DNA of 64,000 bases from Symsagittifera roscoffensis (GCF_963678635.1 NC_087062.1:33143651-33207650); one strand, 5' to 3'; shown: positions 1-10,870, counted from the stretch's first letter. A program made the numbers and translations. Notes: a model not told the origin generated them from the letters alone.

Positions 1-2191
1 CTTTTTGTGATTTCATGTTGTTGTAAATATTATGGTAGTGGGATTTCATTTTGCATTTGTGTTGGTTGATAAGAATGTGTACTGGCAGTGTTTTGTATCT
101 GTATTGTTTGATAGGTTTGTGTACTAATTTGGTTCTGCGTTTGTAATGGTTGGTGAGTTTGTGTACTAGCTAAGTTTTGTGGGTAAAAATTTGTATTTCA
201 AGATGCTAGATTTGAGCGAGATTGTTGTACACGGTATTCCTGTGTATATGGTGCAAAAATATTTCGTTAATAGTAGTCATCATCATCTGATGATAAATAG
301 CTAGGTGTATAATAAGGTGTTTTATGTTTATTTTGGTTTTGTTGTTTATTGTTTTTATTCTGTTAAAAAAATGGATAATTTTCACTTTGGTCTTGTGAAA
401 TTCGTGGATAGTCATGAAATCTTACTGAAATTGTTGTTGATTGTTGAAAATTTTGTCTTTGTTAAATAAATGATTTTGTGTATTTGGACGAGAAGGTTCA
501 GATGTTTGTGGTCTATTTACATAGTTATATTTGTGTTCTGCGAAGTTGTTTCTATGAAATTTTTTTGTTTCTGTGTTGGTTTCGTCATTATTCTGAACGT
601 TTGATAATCCCTGTGTAAATATTTTGGGGGCAACGGTGGGTTTAACAATTGATTGTAAAGTTACCTGTGGTAAGGCTGGATTTTTAGGTCTTGCAGTTGT
701 ACGATTTGGATGTATTGGTGAAATACTTTGTTGTGCTGTTGTTTTTACTGTTGTAACTACTTCTTCCTTTGCGAAAAGTGATGGTGTTTGAAAATCTTGT
801 TGTGTGAGGTTCCTAGTTCCATTAAGGTTTTCTTGTTGTATGAGAATTGAATTAGACTATTATTTCCTGTTCTATCCGGTAGGAATGAATTATAATTTAG
901 GTGTTGCGTCGGTTGTGAGTGGATATACCTTAAAATAATCTTTGTCTATGGAAATTGTGCTAATTGCTTGACTTGAAATATCTGTTGGTATGTTAAAGAA
1001 TAGTGGATGAGACCATTCAGGGACCCAAACAAAATCTGATTGTTCTGTTATCACAGTGTCATCAGTTGAATTTTAGAATCTGAAATTTTTTCTTGCTTAT
1101 GAGATTAAATCAATTTTATGTAGGAAAATAATCAATGATAAACCATGCCAAGATTTTTTGTAAATCGTGTTTATCGTTTTGTGAAACTTCGTTACTGGTT
1201 AAGATTTCATAGATTGTGTTTAAATTTTCGGAAAATATTGTAATTTCATGTCTTACAGTTGTGTGTTTTGATGTTTGAACTGGTGAAGATCCTTGGTATT
1301 CAGGTTTTTCTAGTATAGATAAGTAGCTATAAATTATTTGAAATACTTCGTTAGTGAATATTGAATTTGCTCTTTGTGAGTTCTGGTGTTGTATATTTTT
1401 TATGTATTCTGTGAATACTCTTGAAAATTCTATATCTACGTCATCTGTTTAAAGTAGCTATTTACCATGAAACTTACATGTTGTCTGTATTTCTATGGTA
1501 CAGATTCCGTACTGTTGTGTCAGGTTACATAATCTTTTGAGGTAGTAATCGATAATTTGTCTTTTGATTTTTACTTCTGGAAATTCTGCTGTGCATGGAC
1601 TAACTCCTCTTTCAAAAAAGTTTGGTATTAAATTTTGACAAAGTTGTATTTGTCCTCAATTATCAGTGGGTGAATTGATTAAAAATGGGGAGATGGAGTT
1701 TTCATCTTCGCTTTCTTCATTTTGACTCACTTTTGTGCTTTATTACTGTCAATTTGTTATTTTCAATGTGTTTTATTGATTGATTCTAATTGTATAGACG
1801 TACTGGTTTGTTTTTGTATGTGTTTTTTATTCTGCGTTTTCCTTGTATTGATGATTGTGATGTGGTTTCTGAGTCAGAAAAATATAATGTAACATTAACT
1901 TGTTAGTTTTTATTAACTTGGTAGTTTTTTTTTACGAAGTCTTTTAATCTATAAAGTGACTTCTAATTGACTTGTTTCTGATTCGGAGAATGCGTTTCTT
2001 TGTTTTGAAAATCTTTTTCGCGTAATCTGTCTTTGTTTGTTTAAAATTTTGCGTTTGATTGTTTGTCGTTTTGTTCTAATATATCATTTTGATTGTATGT
2101 GTGGAGTGATTACGAGGTCATATTTTTCGTTGTTTATTTCACAGTTGTGTAGTATGATTGTTTGTTTTTTTCCTAAATTGTCTAGTGACAT
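1..2191 (-). pseudogene. Decayed ~700-codon ORF, Gln/Asn/Thr-rich downstream part (retroelement gag-like?)
   Basis: Reading the minus strand from an ATG at 2191-2189, a coherent but broken reading frame runs to the window edge, with several in-frame stops and a few frameshifts. The first ~70 residues (starting MSLDNLG) are Lys/Arg-rich around RTKRQTIKRK. Then come two acidic Ser-rich patches (FSESET and FSDSET), and a mixed globular-looking stretch at about 1,670-1,110. From about 840 down to 1 the composition is strongly Gln/Asn/Thr/Pro/Tyr-rich, with one clean run of about 140 codons. Many stops are TAA where a neighbouring repeat phase would give CAA, as expected of decayed Gln codons. No zinc knuckle, protease or polymerase motif is visible. 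Its N-terminal part is amplified in the array at 6.0-9.7 kb. A gag-like or other element-encoded protein is my inference; the family is not recognised. Confidence 0.5.
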
Positions 2192-2233
2192 AAGGTTTAG
2201 GATGACGGATGCAGATTTGGATTGGTGATTTTC

Positions 2234-2524
2234 ATGCTTAAACTGTTAGTTCTTACAATTTTTTCGGATTAGCCTAACTTGGGTTGTGTATTTCAGGGTT
2301 GGAGAGAAAAGTATATATCGATTCCTGAGAATGATTTTTACTTTCTCGTGACTAGTCTAAGTTAAGGTGTTAACTTACTTAATCTCACTTAGGGGTAATG
2401 ATTGTGTTCAAGGGTTGGAGAATAGTAAATCGATCCACAAGGTTCAGGAATGATTAGAACACAAGTAGTTCGTTAGATACTATTTTAAACTTACTAAGTT
2501 TAAATACTATCCTGGGTCAGGTAA
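2234..2524. repeat. Module P copy 1 (~290 bp dispersed module)
   Basis: This is the first copy of a ~290-bp module that begins CTTAAACTGTTAGTTC and ends CCTGGGTCAGGTAA. Other copies start near 5,727, 6,270, 6,813 (truncated), 7,050, 7,595, 8,138, 9,193 and 9,736. On the minus strand it lies directly upstream of the ATG of the ORF at 1-2,191, so it is the 5' flank of that gene. It could be a promoter or part of an LTR, but I see no TG...CA boundaries that would prove an LTR. Confidence 0.8.
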
Positions 2525-3058
2525 GAGGGGGGTCAAGTGAAGGAGGAACAATCGAAGTTCTTCAATGTTTATCCTAATTGGAATGGTTAGTGTGATTGAA
2601 AAATTTCTGTTAGCCTTGGGTCTTGAAAAAGGGTTGGATAGTGAATCGACGTTTGAGGTCGTTAGACATTTTGCTAAATGTGTGGGGGAGAAGAAAATTT
2701 GAACATCAAATTAATGAATTTAAATTTAATTCAAGTAAAGTGAATTAAAGATCCAAGGAAAATCTTGATGATCTGTCGAGTTTGAAAGAGTTTAATTTAG
2801 GTAAAAATAAGAAACAGGATAAAAGGATAGGATAGGCTTTTATGTTTTAAGTTAAAATTTAGTTTGTAAAAGTTTTGATTTATTAGTTTTTGATGATGTT
2901 AGTGGGTTTATGATTTGCTGTTATGCTTTAGGTGATGAAGCAGAGATGAAAAGATGATTTACAAATTACTAACTATTCGTGTGTTTACTAACTAATTTTT
3001 ATTTTTTATTTTCAATAAATATTTTTTCTAGATATCTTTTTTTAAAATTTACTGCAGA
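2525..3058. repeat. Module G copy 1 (G-tract module)
   Basis: This segment starts at a short G-run (AAGAGGGGGGTCAAGTG) and ends near TTTACTGCAGATT. It recurs at 8,429-8,998 and 10,026-10,597, where the G-run is longer and the integrase-fragment module follows. Here it joins unrelated sequence at about 3,059 instead. No ORF is supported inside it. Confidence 0.75.
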
Positions 3059-3093
3059 TTGAAGGAAACGACTAGGGATGTTTTTATCAGTCG

Positions 3094-3366
3094 TTATTGT
3101 ACAATAGTAAGTTTAGCGCCTGTAATTATCGGTGAAAATTTTTCTTCAAGATACCATGTGTGCAAATGAAAATCTAAATTCATTGCTAATAAAACTCTAA
3201 ATTTAAAAGTTTGTGTTGGCTTTTGCCGTACGACCATGAAACTTATGGGTAAGTTCCGTTGTAGTCGTATATCGTCACTTGTCCGAGGTAATTTTCCAAT
3301 ACCGGGTAGTTCTCGTTTTTTTTCGGAATACTGGCTCTGATCTATTGAGTCGTAGAGAAGTTTCAA
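3094..3366 (-). CDS. Unrecognised 90-codon ORF
   Basis: A 90-codon ATG-to-stop frame follows the end of module G. It has a plausible mixed composition (for example GIGKLPRTSDDIRLQRNLP) and a higher GC content than the flanking AT-rich DNA, but no motif I recognise. It may be a fragment of the same decayed retroelement population, since it lies between repeat modules. The region 3,370-3,700 is similarly GC-richer and gives only a broken Lys/Arg-rich frame on the same strand. Chance ORF remains possible. Confidence 0.2.
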   Translation of the reverse strand: MKLLYDSIDQSQYSEKKRELPGIGKLPRTSDDIRLQRNLPISFMVVRQKPTQTFKFRVLLAMNLDFHLHTWYLEEKFSPIITGAKLTIVQ

Positions 3367-3712
3367 TTAAATTATTGTCTTGTAACATTTTTGAGAATGT
3401 TTTTGTCTAATCTATTTTTGGTTAGTTCTAAGCTATGTTGTTCCTTAAGGTCTTAATCGAGACTTATGGTCGCACCAGTTCAGTTGGGACGGATGGTCTA
3501 ACTCATAGAGTAATTTCAGATAAGGTACACCGTCTGCTCGTCACGCTATTTTATTTTCGGCCGGATAGATTCGTGCAACTTCTTAGTCTAATACCAATCT
3601 TAATCGTACTCTTATATCTCTTAGTCTCAATAGATCTAGAGTATACTGGTTTGTTACGATTCGGTCTCTTGGAGAAAGCAACTAAGTTGTAAGTAAAATT
3701 CCAAATGCTCTG

Positions 3713-3740
3713 GTGCTGAAATTACAAGTAATTTCAGCAC
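3713..3740. other. Perfect 13-bp inverted repeat with 2-nt spacer
   Basis: GTGCTGAAATTAC is followed by AA and then by its exact reverse complement GTAATTTCAGCAC. The arms stop matching immediately outside this 28-bp block. It could form a tight hairpin or be a palindromic binding site. Function unknown. Confidence 0.85.
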
Positions 3741-3846
3741 TTACAAATAAGTGGGTTGTTAGTTTTATGGAGTGTGATTGGTTAGTCTTTAAATTTTATA
3801 GGGATAAAAGATCTAATTTATAACCAATATTAATATATAGTTTGGA

Positions 3847-4170
3847 TCAGGTTCCAATATTTTTTAATGCTCTCATCTGAACACGGACCGCCCTGTCCGG
3901 GCGCCTTGCAGAGCTTTCAGTTATCATAACAATGGGAATCGAAAGTTTGAACATGAATAAAGTTTCAAGGAGCTGTGGGCTTAGATTTTTATTGAGAATG
4001 GTAATACAATTGGGTACTAAGGGAGTCTCACAACTCAAGGGGGATTTCCACTCCCTCTCTTCAATGCATTCCTGGTTTTGCAAGACTCTCAACCCTAAAA
4101 AAGAGTTTTGAACCCTCAAAAGGAGTTTCGAAAAGAGTTTCAAAAAAGCGTTTCGTATATGTTTTAACAA
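3847..4170 (-). CDS. Unrecognised 107-codon ORF
   Basis: This frame of 107 codons lies in a locally GC-richer patch. It has mixed hydrophobic and basic composition and no recognisable motif. It is single copy in this window and has no flanking repeat boundaries that I can see. It may be a decayed element fragment or chance. The stretch 4,171-4,820 beside it is AT-rich and shows nothing recognisable. Confidence 0.2.
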   Translation of the reverse strand: MLKHIRNAFLKLFSKLLLRVQNSFLGLRVLQNQECIEEREWKSPLSCETPLVPNCITILNKNLSPQLLETLFMFKLSIPIVMITESSARRPDRAVRVQMRALKNIGT

Positions 4171-4824
4171 TTAACTGATATTACTTGAGCCAAATACTAC
4201 TGAAAACTAGCGGCTGATCTATTATTTTTTCGAAGGGGCATTTTTCCGAAAACCTTCAAAAACTATGTCGTCATTTTAGGCCTACCAGTTTTTCGAAAAT
4301 TCTCAAAAAATTGTTTTTACCAATTTTGCCAATTCTTCCATGGCAAAAAGTTATTATAGAAACGCCGTATTTGGGGTGCACGCTGCCTTTTTAAAAGAAT
4401 TTTGTATAATGGTGCCAGAAGTTTTTGAAATTGGTGCTGAATAAAACTGTTAGTTTAGTGCATCTATTGTCTTAAATAGTTTGAATTGTCGACAAAATAC
4501 TGATATATTTCAAAGTTTTCTACTTTTTGTAACTTATTCAGTATGACATAATACTAAATTTCTGGAAACAATTTGAGGCATCACATTTATGAAACTGAAT
4601 TGATTCACGATTAAAACAACAAAAAAAAACAATTTCTAAACAACCCTTAATTGTTATAAAAACAAGCTTTTATGACAATTGTAAGGTTGCTGAGAAAATT
4701 GCTTGTCCTTGTTGTTGTTGCATTATTTCAGTTTGAGAAACTGTTTCCAAAAAACTACTGTATTGTCAGATTGAAATAGTTTTAAGGAGAAAAAGTAAGA
4801 ATATCTCTATATTTTGACTATATT

Positions 4825-5052
4825 TTAGAAAGTTACTGACAAAATTTGCATTAAGTCAGAAGTGTTATTCAGATCCGCGATCATTGGAGCGTGAATGAGC
4901 GAGCATTCGAACTTTTCACAAAACCGGTTTAGACAGACAAACGAAACCTGTCGATCAAGATCAACCAATGACGTTTTATGAACTAAACTAGTAATTTGTG
5001 CTTTAAAAAAGTTTTTAATTGCGGGCGGTTCGAAATCGGTTACAATGGCCAT
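4825..5052 (-). CDS. Unrecognised 75-codon ORF downstream of integrase remnant
   Basis: A 75-codon frame starts MAIVTDFEPP. It has balanced composition, several Cys and charged residues, and codon use less AT-skewed than its surroundings. On the minus strand it lies about 180 bp downstream of the integrase remnant at 5,230-5,720. It could therefore be a C-terminal pol piece, an additional element ORF or an unrelated exon. I do not recognise it. Confidence 0.3.
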   Translation of the reverse strand: MAIVTDFEPPAIKNFFKAQITSLVHKTSLVDLDRQVSFVCLNRFCEKFECSLIHAPMIADLNNTSDLMQILSVTF

Positions 5053-5229
5053 TTTATCTCTCCTTCACCGCATTTTTAGTTCATTTTTGCAGTGACCTTC
5101 TAGTTCTACGTTGTTTGTAGATTGATCATTTTTGTAGTTCATTTTTATTCTCTGCCAAGAAAGTCCTCCGCCACCGATATCCGCCACTATGCAGCACAGA
5201 GGATTTTTTTTTTAAATCCCTTAATGCAC

Positions 5230-5720
5230 TTACAAGATGGGAGTTTGTTTGTTCCAACTATCTATGAACAGCAGAAAACGTTTTTCTGCTCCAACGAAAT
5301 TGGTTCCCTTGTCTGATATCACAAAAATGAGTATAATACGACGGACGTTAACTTTTTCAATCCCCATGAAGGGAGAGCCAATAACCGTAGACGTAAAAGT
5401 TTTTGGAGTGTAAGGCACGGGGGCTCATGCAGGTGATTGAAAAAGTCCGTTTTTTCAATACTTCGGCAAACAGTAAAATGAACCAAATTGAATCACAAAA
5501 GATATACTAATTGGCTTTCGGCGGTAACCTAGTCATTCGACTGGGATGTCTGATGTTTTTGGTTTTTTCTTGTATGCTTTGCATATTCTGCAAACAAAAC
5601 CACATCTTTAAAATAACCGGAGTGTCGCTTGCAAACCACAAGCCCCACTCTCTTAAGACTACAGATCCCACTTGTTCTATGGATTCCTACTATGGATTCC
5701 TAATGATGGATTCCTATTGA
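5230..5720 (-). pseudogene. BEL/Pao-type integrase remnant
   Basis: On the minus strand, around 5,660-5,540, one frame reads CGLQATLRLF, then CRICKAYKKKP and then LGYRRKP. This matches the pattern of the retroelement integrase zinc-binding region (a CGLQATL segment, a CxxC pair, then a linker). Downstream, a 62-codon frame (5,418-5,230) contains ISDKGTNFVGAEK. This is the catalytic-core signature around the second Asp, typically SDNGTNFVGA in BEL/Pao and related elements, with Lys here in place of the usual Asn. Stops and frameshifts separate the two parts, so the gene is dead. BEL/Pao is preferred because of the NFVGAEK form and the BEL/Pao pol elsewhere in the window. Ty3-type is the alternative. 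Confidence 0.7.
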
Positions 5721-5726
5721 TTTTTA

Positions 5727-8428
5727 ATGCTTAAACTGTTAGTTCTTACAATTTTTTCGGATCAGCCTAACTTGGGTTGTGTATTTCAGGGCTGGAGAGA
5801 AAAGTATATATCAATTCCTGAGAATGATTTTTACTTTCTCGTGACTAGTCTAAGTTAAGGTGTTACCTTACTTAATCCTACTCAGGGGTAATGATTGTGT
5901 TCAAGGGTTGGAGAATAGTAAATCGATCCACAAGGTTCAGTTATGACTAGAACACAAGTAGTTCATTAGATACTATTTTAAATTTACTACGTTTAAATAT
6001 TATCCTGGGTCAGGTAATCCATAGTAATCCAAATTTTTCGCTTAATCTTTTTCGCGCAACCTGTTTTTGTTTGCTTAAAATTTTTCGTTTGATTGTTTGT
6101 CGTTTTGTTCTAATATATTCTATTGATTGTATGTGTGGAGTGATTACGAGGTCATATTTTCTGTTGTTTACTTCACAGTTGTGTAGTATGATTGTTTGTT
6201 TATTTCCTAAATTGTCTAGTGACATAAAGTTTAGGATGACGGATGCAGTATTTTGATTAGTGATTTTTAATGCTTAAACTGTTAGTTCTTACAATTTTTT
6301 CGGATTAACCTAAATTGGGTTGTGTATTTCAGGGTTGGAGAGAAAAGTATATATCGATTCCTGAGAATGATTTTTACTTTCTCGTGACTAGTCTAAGTTA
6401 AGGTGTTACCTTACTTAGTCTTGCTTAGGGGTAATGATTGTGTTCAAGGGTTGGAGAATAGTAAATCGATCCACAAGGTTCAGGTATGATTAAAACACAA
6501 GTAGTTTATTAGATACTATTTTAAATTTACTAAGTTTAAATATTATCCTGGGTCAGGTAATCCATAGTAATCCATATTTTTCGCGTAATCTTTTTCGCGC
6601 AATCTGTTTTTGTTTGCTTAAAATTTTTCGTTTGATTGTTTGTCGTTTTGTTCTAATATATTCTATTGATTGTATGTGTGGAGTGATTACGAGGTCATAT
6701 TTTTCGTTGCTTACTTCACAGTTGTGTAGTATGATTGTTTGTTTATTTCATAAATTGTCTAGTGACATAAGGTTTAGGATGACGGATGCAGTATTTGGAT
6801 TAGTGATTTTTAATGCTTAAACTGTTAGTTCTTACAATTTTTTCGGATTAGCCTAACTTGGGTTGTGTATTTCAGTGTTGGAGAGAAAAGTATATATCGA
6901 TTCCTGAGAATGATTTTTACAAAACCAAATCTTTAAAATAACCGGAGTGTTGCTTGCAAACCACAAACCCCACTTTCTTAAGACCACAGATCCCACTTGT
7001 ACTATGGATTCCTATTATGGTTTCCTATTGATGGATTCCTATTGATTTTTTGTGCTTAAACTGTTAGTTCTTACAATTTTTTCGGATTAGCCTAACTTGG
7101 GTTGTGTATTTCAGGGTTGGAGAGAAAAGTATATATCGATTCCTGAGAATGATTTTTACTTTCTCGTGACTAGTCTAAGTTAAGGTATTACCTTACTTAA
7201 TCCTACTCAGGGGTAATGATTGTGTTCAAGGGTTGGAGAATAGTAAATCAATCCACAAGGTTCAGGTATGATTAGAACACAAGTAGTTCGTTAGATACTA
7301 TTTTAAATTTACTAAGTTTAAATATTATCCTGGGTGAGGTAATCCATAGTAATCCATATTTTTCGCGTAATCTTTTTCGCGCAATCTGTTTTTGTTTGCT
7401 TAAAATTTTTCGTTTGATTGTTTGTCGTTTTGTTCTAATATATTCTATTGATTGTATGAGTGGAGTGATAACGAGGTCAAATTTTTCGTTGTTTACTTCA
7501 CAGTTGTGTAGTATGATTGTTTGTTTATTTCTTAAATTTTCGAGTGACATAAGGTTTAGGATGACGGATGCAATATTTGGATTAGTGATTTTTAATGCTT
7601 AAACTGTTAGTTCTTACATTTTTTTTGGATTAACCTAACTTGGGTTATGTATTTCAGGGTTGGAGAAAAAAGTATATATCGATTCCTGAGAATGATTTTT
7701 ACTTTCTCGTGACTAGTCTAAGTTAAGGTATTACCTTACTTAATCCTACTCAGGGGTAATGATTGTGTTCAAGGGTTGGAGAATAGTAAATCAATCCACA
7801 AGGTTCAGGTATGATTAGAACACAAGTAGTTCGTTAGATACTATTTTAAATTTACTAAGTTTAAATATTATCCTGGGTGAGGTAATCCATAGTAATCCAT
7901 ATTTTTCGCGTAATCTTTTTCGCGCAATCTGTTTTTGTTTGCTTAAAATTTTTCGTTTGATTGTTTGTCGTTTTGTTCTAATATATTCTATTGATTGTAT
8001 GAGTGGAGTGATAACGAGGTCAAATTTTTCGTTGTTTACTTCACAGTTGTGTAGTATGATTGTTTGTTTATTTCTTAAATTTTCGAGTGACATAAGGTTT
8101 AGGATGACGGATGCAATATTTGGATTAGTGATTTTTAATGCTTAAACTGTTAGTTCTTACATTTTTTTTGGATTAACCTAACTTGGGTTGTGTATTTCAG
8201 GGTTGGAGAAAAAAGTATATATCGATTCCTGAGAATGATTTTTACTTTCTCGTGACTAGTCTAAGTTAAGGTGTTACCTTACTTAATCTTACTTAGGGGT
8301 AATGATTGTGTTCAAGGGTTGGAGAATAGTAAATCGATCCACAAGGTTCAGAAATGATTAGAACACAAGTAGTTCGTTGGATACTATTTTAAATTTACTA
8401 AGTTTAAATATTATCCTGGGTCAGGTAA
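5727..8428. repeat. 543-bp P+N tandem array (about five units, one truncated)
   Basis: Module P (~290 bp) and module N (~250 bp) alternate to give a 543-bp period, with units starting at 5,727, 6,270, 6,813, 7,050, 7,595 and 8,138. The unit at 6,813 is cut after about 105 bp and replaced by an integrase-fragment module (6,921-7,049). The copies starting at 7,050 and 7,595 are nearly identical: their minus-strand 92-codon frames at 7,272-7,550 and 7,815-8,093 are the same throughout. Module N encodes, on the minus strand, the first ~55 codons of the decayed ORF at 1-2,191 (start ATG at the end of each N copy). The array therefore repeats a 5' flank plus N-terminal coding piece. The final P copy (8,138-8,428) leads into module G. 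Confidence 0.85.
6921..7049 (-). pseudogene. Integrase zinc-binding fragment (module I)
   Basis: A short fragment of the integrase zinc-binding region has replaced the rest of a truncated P module. It shares with 5,590-5,720 the stretch beginning AAAACCA...CTTTAAAATAACCGG and the GGATTCCTATTGAT end that leads into the next module. It is non-functional and useful only as a marker of recombination within the array. Confidence 0.6.
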
Positions 8429-8998
8429 GAGGGGGGGGGGGGGTCAAGTGAAGGATGAATAACCGAAGTTCTTCAATGTTTTTCCTAATTGGAATGGTTA
8501 GTGTGATTAAAAAATTATTATTAATCTTGGGTCTTGAAAAAATGTTGGATAGTGAATCGACGTTTGAGGTCGTTAGACACTTTGCTAAATGTGTGGGGGA
8601 GAACAAAATTGTATAAGCCAAGACGGAATAAGCCTTGATGATCAGAGTTTAAAATTAATGAATTTAAATTTATTTAAAGTAAAGTGAAATAACGATCCAA
8701 GGAAAACCCTGATGATCTCTTGAGTTTGAAAGAATTTAATTTTGGTAAAAATAAGAAATAGGATAAAAAGGATAGGATAGGCCTTTATGTTTTAAGTTAA
8801 AATTTAGTTTGTAAAAGTTTTGATTTATTAGTTTTTGATGATGTTAGTGGGTTTATGATTTGCTGTTATGTTTTAGGTGATGAAGCAGAGATAAAGAGAT
8901 GATTTACATACTACTAACAATTCGTGTGTTTACTAACTAATTTTTTTTTTCAATAACTTTTTTTTCTAGATATATATTTTTTTAAATTTACTGCAGAT
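8429..8998. repeat. Module G copy 2 with poly-G tract
   Basis: This copy begins with the longest G-run in the window (about 14 G at 8,431-8,444) and ends at the CTGCAGATT boundary that precedes the integrase fragment. No ORF is supported. The run length is likely to vary between individuals or to be uncertain in assembly. Confidence 0.75.
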
Positions 8999-9192
8999 TT
9001 AAGTCGACTGGGATGTCTGACGTTTTTGGTTTTATCTTGTATGCTTTGCAATTTCCGCAAACAAAACCACATCTTTAAAATAACCGGAGTGTCGCTTGCA
9101 AACCACAAGCCCCTCTCTCTTAAGACCACAGATCCCACTTGTTCTATGGATTCCTACTATGGATTCCTAATGATGGATTCCTATTGATTTTT
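8999..9192 (-). pseudogene. Integrase zinc-binding fragment (module I)
   Basis: Minus-strand remnant of the same integrase zinc-binding region seen at 5.6 kb. It has the cysteine-containing KAYK..PKTSDIP-type linker in one frame, truncated by the junction with module G on one side and by GGATTCC repeats and module P on the other. Not translatable as a whole domain. Confidence 0.6.
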
Positions 9193-10589
9193 AATGCTTA
9201 AACTGTTAGTTCTTACAATTTTTTCGGATCAGCCTAACTTGGGTTGTGTATTTCAGGGTTGGAGAGAAAAGTATATATCAATTCCTGAGAAAGATTTTTA
9301 CTTTCTCGTGACTAGTCTAAGTTAAGGTGTTACCTTACTTAATCCCACTCAGGGGTAATGATTGTGTTCAAGGGTTGGAGAATAGTAAATCGATCCACAA
9401 GGTTCAGGTATGACTAGAGCACAAGTAGTTCATTAGATACTATTTTAAATTTACTACGTTTAAATATTATCCCGGGTCAGGTAATCCATAGTAATCCATA
9501 TTTTTCGCGTAATCTTTTTCGCGCAATCTGTTTTTGTTTGCTTAAAATTTTTCGTTTGATTGTTTGTCGTTTTGTTCTAATATATTCTATTGATTGTATG
9601 TGTGGAGTGATTACGAGGTCATGTTTTTTTTGTTTACTTCACAGTTGTGTAGTATGATTGTTTGTTTATTTCCTAAATTGTCTAGTGACATAAAGTTTAG
9701 GATGACGGATGCAGTATTTTGATTAGTGATTTTTAATGCTTAAACTGTTAGTTCTTACATTTTTTTTGGATTAACTTAACTTGGGTTGTGTATTTCAGGG
9801 TTGGAGAAAAAAGTATATATCGATTCCTGAGAATGATTTTTACTTTCTCGTGACTAGTCTAAGTTAAGGTGTTAACTTACTTAATCTTACTTAGGGGTAA
9901 TGATTGTGTTCAAGGGTTGGAGAATAGTAAATCGATCCACAAGGTTCAGGAATGATTAGAACACAAGTAGTTCGTTGGATACTATTTTAAATTTACTAAG
10001 TTTAAATATTATCCTGGGTCAGGTAAGAGGGGGGGAGGGTCAAGTGAAGGATGAATAACCGAAGTTCTTCAATGTTTTTCCTAATTGGAATGGTTAGTGT
10101 GATTAAAAAATTATTATTAATCTTGGGTCTTGAAAAAATGTCGATAGTGAATCGACGTTTGAGGTCGTTAGACACTTTGCTAAATGTGTGGGGGAGAACA
10201 AAATTGTATAAGCCAAGACGGAATAAGCCTTGTTGATCAGAGTTTAAAATTAATGAATTTAAATTTATTTAAAGTAAAGTGAAATAACGATCCAAGGAAA
10301 ACCCTGATGATTTCTTGAGTTTGAAAGAATTTAATTTTGGTAAAAATAAGAAATAGGATAAAAAGGATAGGATAGTCCTTTATGTTTTAAGTTAAAATCT
10401 AATTTATAAAAGTTTTGAATTATTAGCTTTTGATGATGTTAGTGGTTTTATGATTTGCTGTTATGTTTTAGGTGATGAAGCAGAGATGAAGAGATGATTT
10501 ACATACTACTAACAATTCGTGTGTTTACTAACTAATTTTTTTTTTTCAATAACTTTTTTTTCTAGATATATATTTTTTTGAATTTACTG

Positions 10590-10870
10590 CAGATTTAAGT
10601 CGACTGGGATGTCTGACGTTTTTGGTTTTATCTTGTATGCTTTGCAATTTCTGCAAACAAAACCACATCTTTAAAATAACCGGAGTGTCGCTTGCAAACC
10701 ACAAACCCCACTCTCTAAAGACTACAGATCCCACTTGTACTATGGATTGCAAATACTGCAATCGTTACTGGTTTTGGGCGAAATGCAGATGCCTCAGAAA
10801 CAATTTCACTAACAAGTGACGAGAACCCCCAGACATTGGGGCGTTTAGTTTGAAACTTATCTCGGTCGAG
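10590..10870 (-). pseudogene. BEL/Pao-type integrase N-terminal remnant
   Basis: On the minus strand a frame containing SRHLLVKLFLRHLH (about 10,850-10,800) resembles the HxLxxLLIRxxH start of BEL/Pao integrase zinc-binding regions. After a frameshift and a short insertion, CGLQATLRLF and CRNCKAYKIKPKTSDIP follow (about 10,720-10,610). The frame is then cut at the module G junction, so the catalytic core is missing. This is the most complete N-terminal integrase piece in the left part of the window. Confidence 0.55.

Larger units (their letters stand above)
8138..10770. repeat. 1,598-bp higher-order repeat P-G-I-P-N, then P-G-I
   Basis: The module order is P (8,138), G (8,429), I (8,999), P (9,193), N (9,485), P (9,736), G (10,026), I (10,598). 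Corresponding modules are 1,597-1,599 bp apart, so a composite unit has been duplicated as a block. The G-runs differ in length between copies (about 14 G at 8,431 and about 7 G then AGGG at 10,029). The I modules give minus-strand frames at 8,950-9,138 and 10,546-10,761 that carry the same integrase fragment as at 5.6 kb in another phase. Confidence 0.8.

Noticed and set aside
2037-2228. Plus-strand 61-68-codon frames with KIFRLIVCRFVLIY repeated at 2.0, 6.1, 6.6, 7.4 and 7.9 kb
   Set aside because: They are antisense to the N-terminal codons of the decayed minus-strand ORF and recur only because module N is amplified.
2234-2524. Module P as a proven LTR
   Set aside because: No TG...CA ends, primer-binding site or target-site duplication could be placed, and its tandem use with module N is not the usual LTR layout. 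Kept as an unnamed module.
3847-3910. rRNA or other structured RNA in the GC-rich patch
   Set aside because: The GGACCGCCCTGTCCGGGCGCC stretch is GC-rich and partly self-complementary but matches no rRNA core segment I can recognise.
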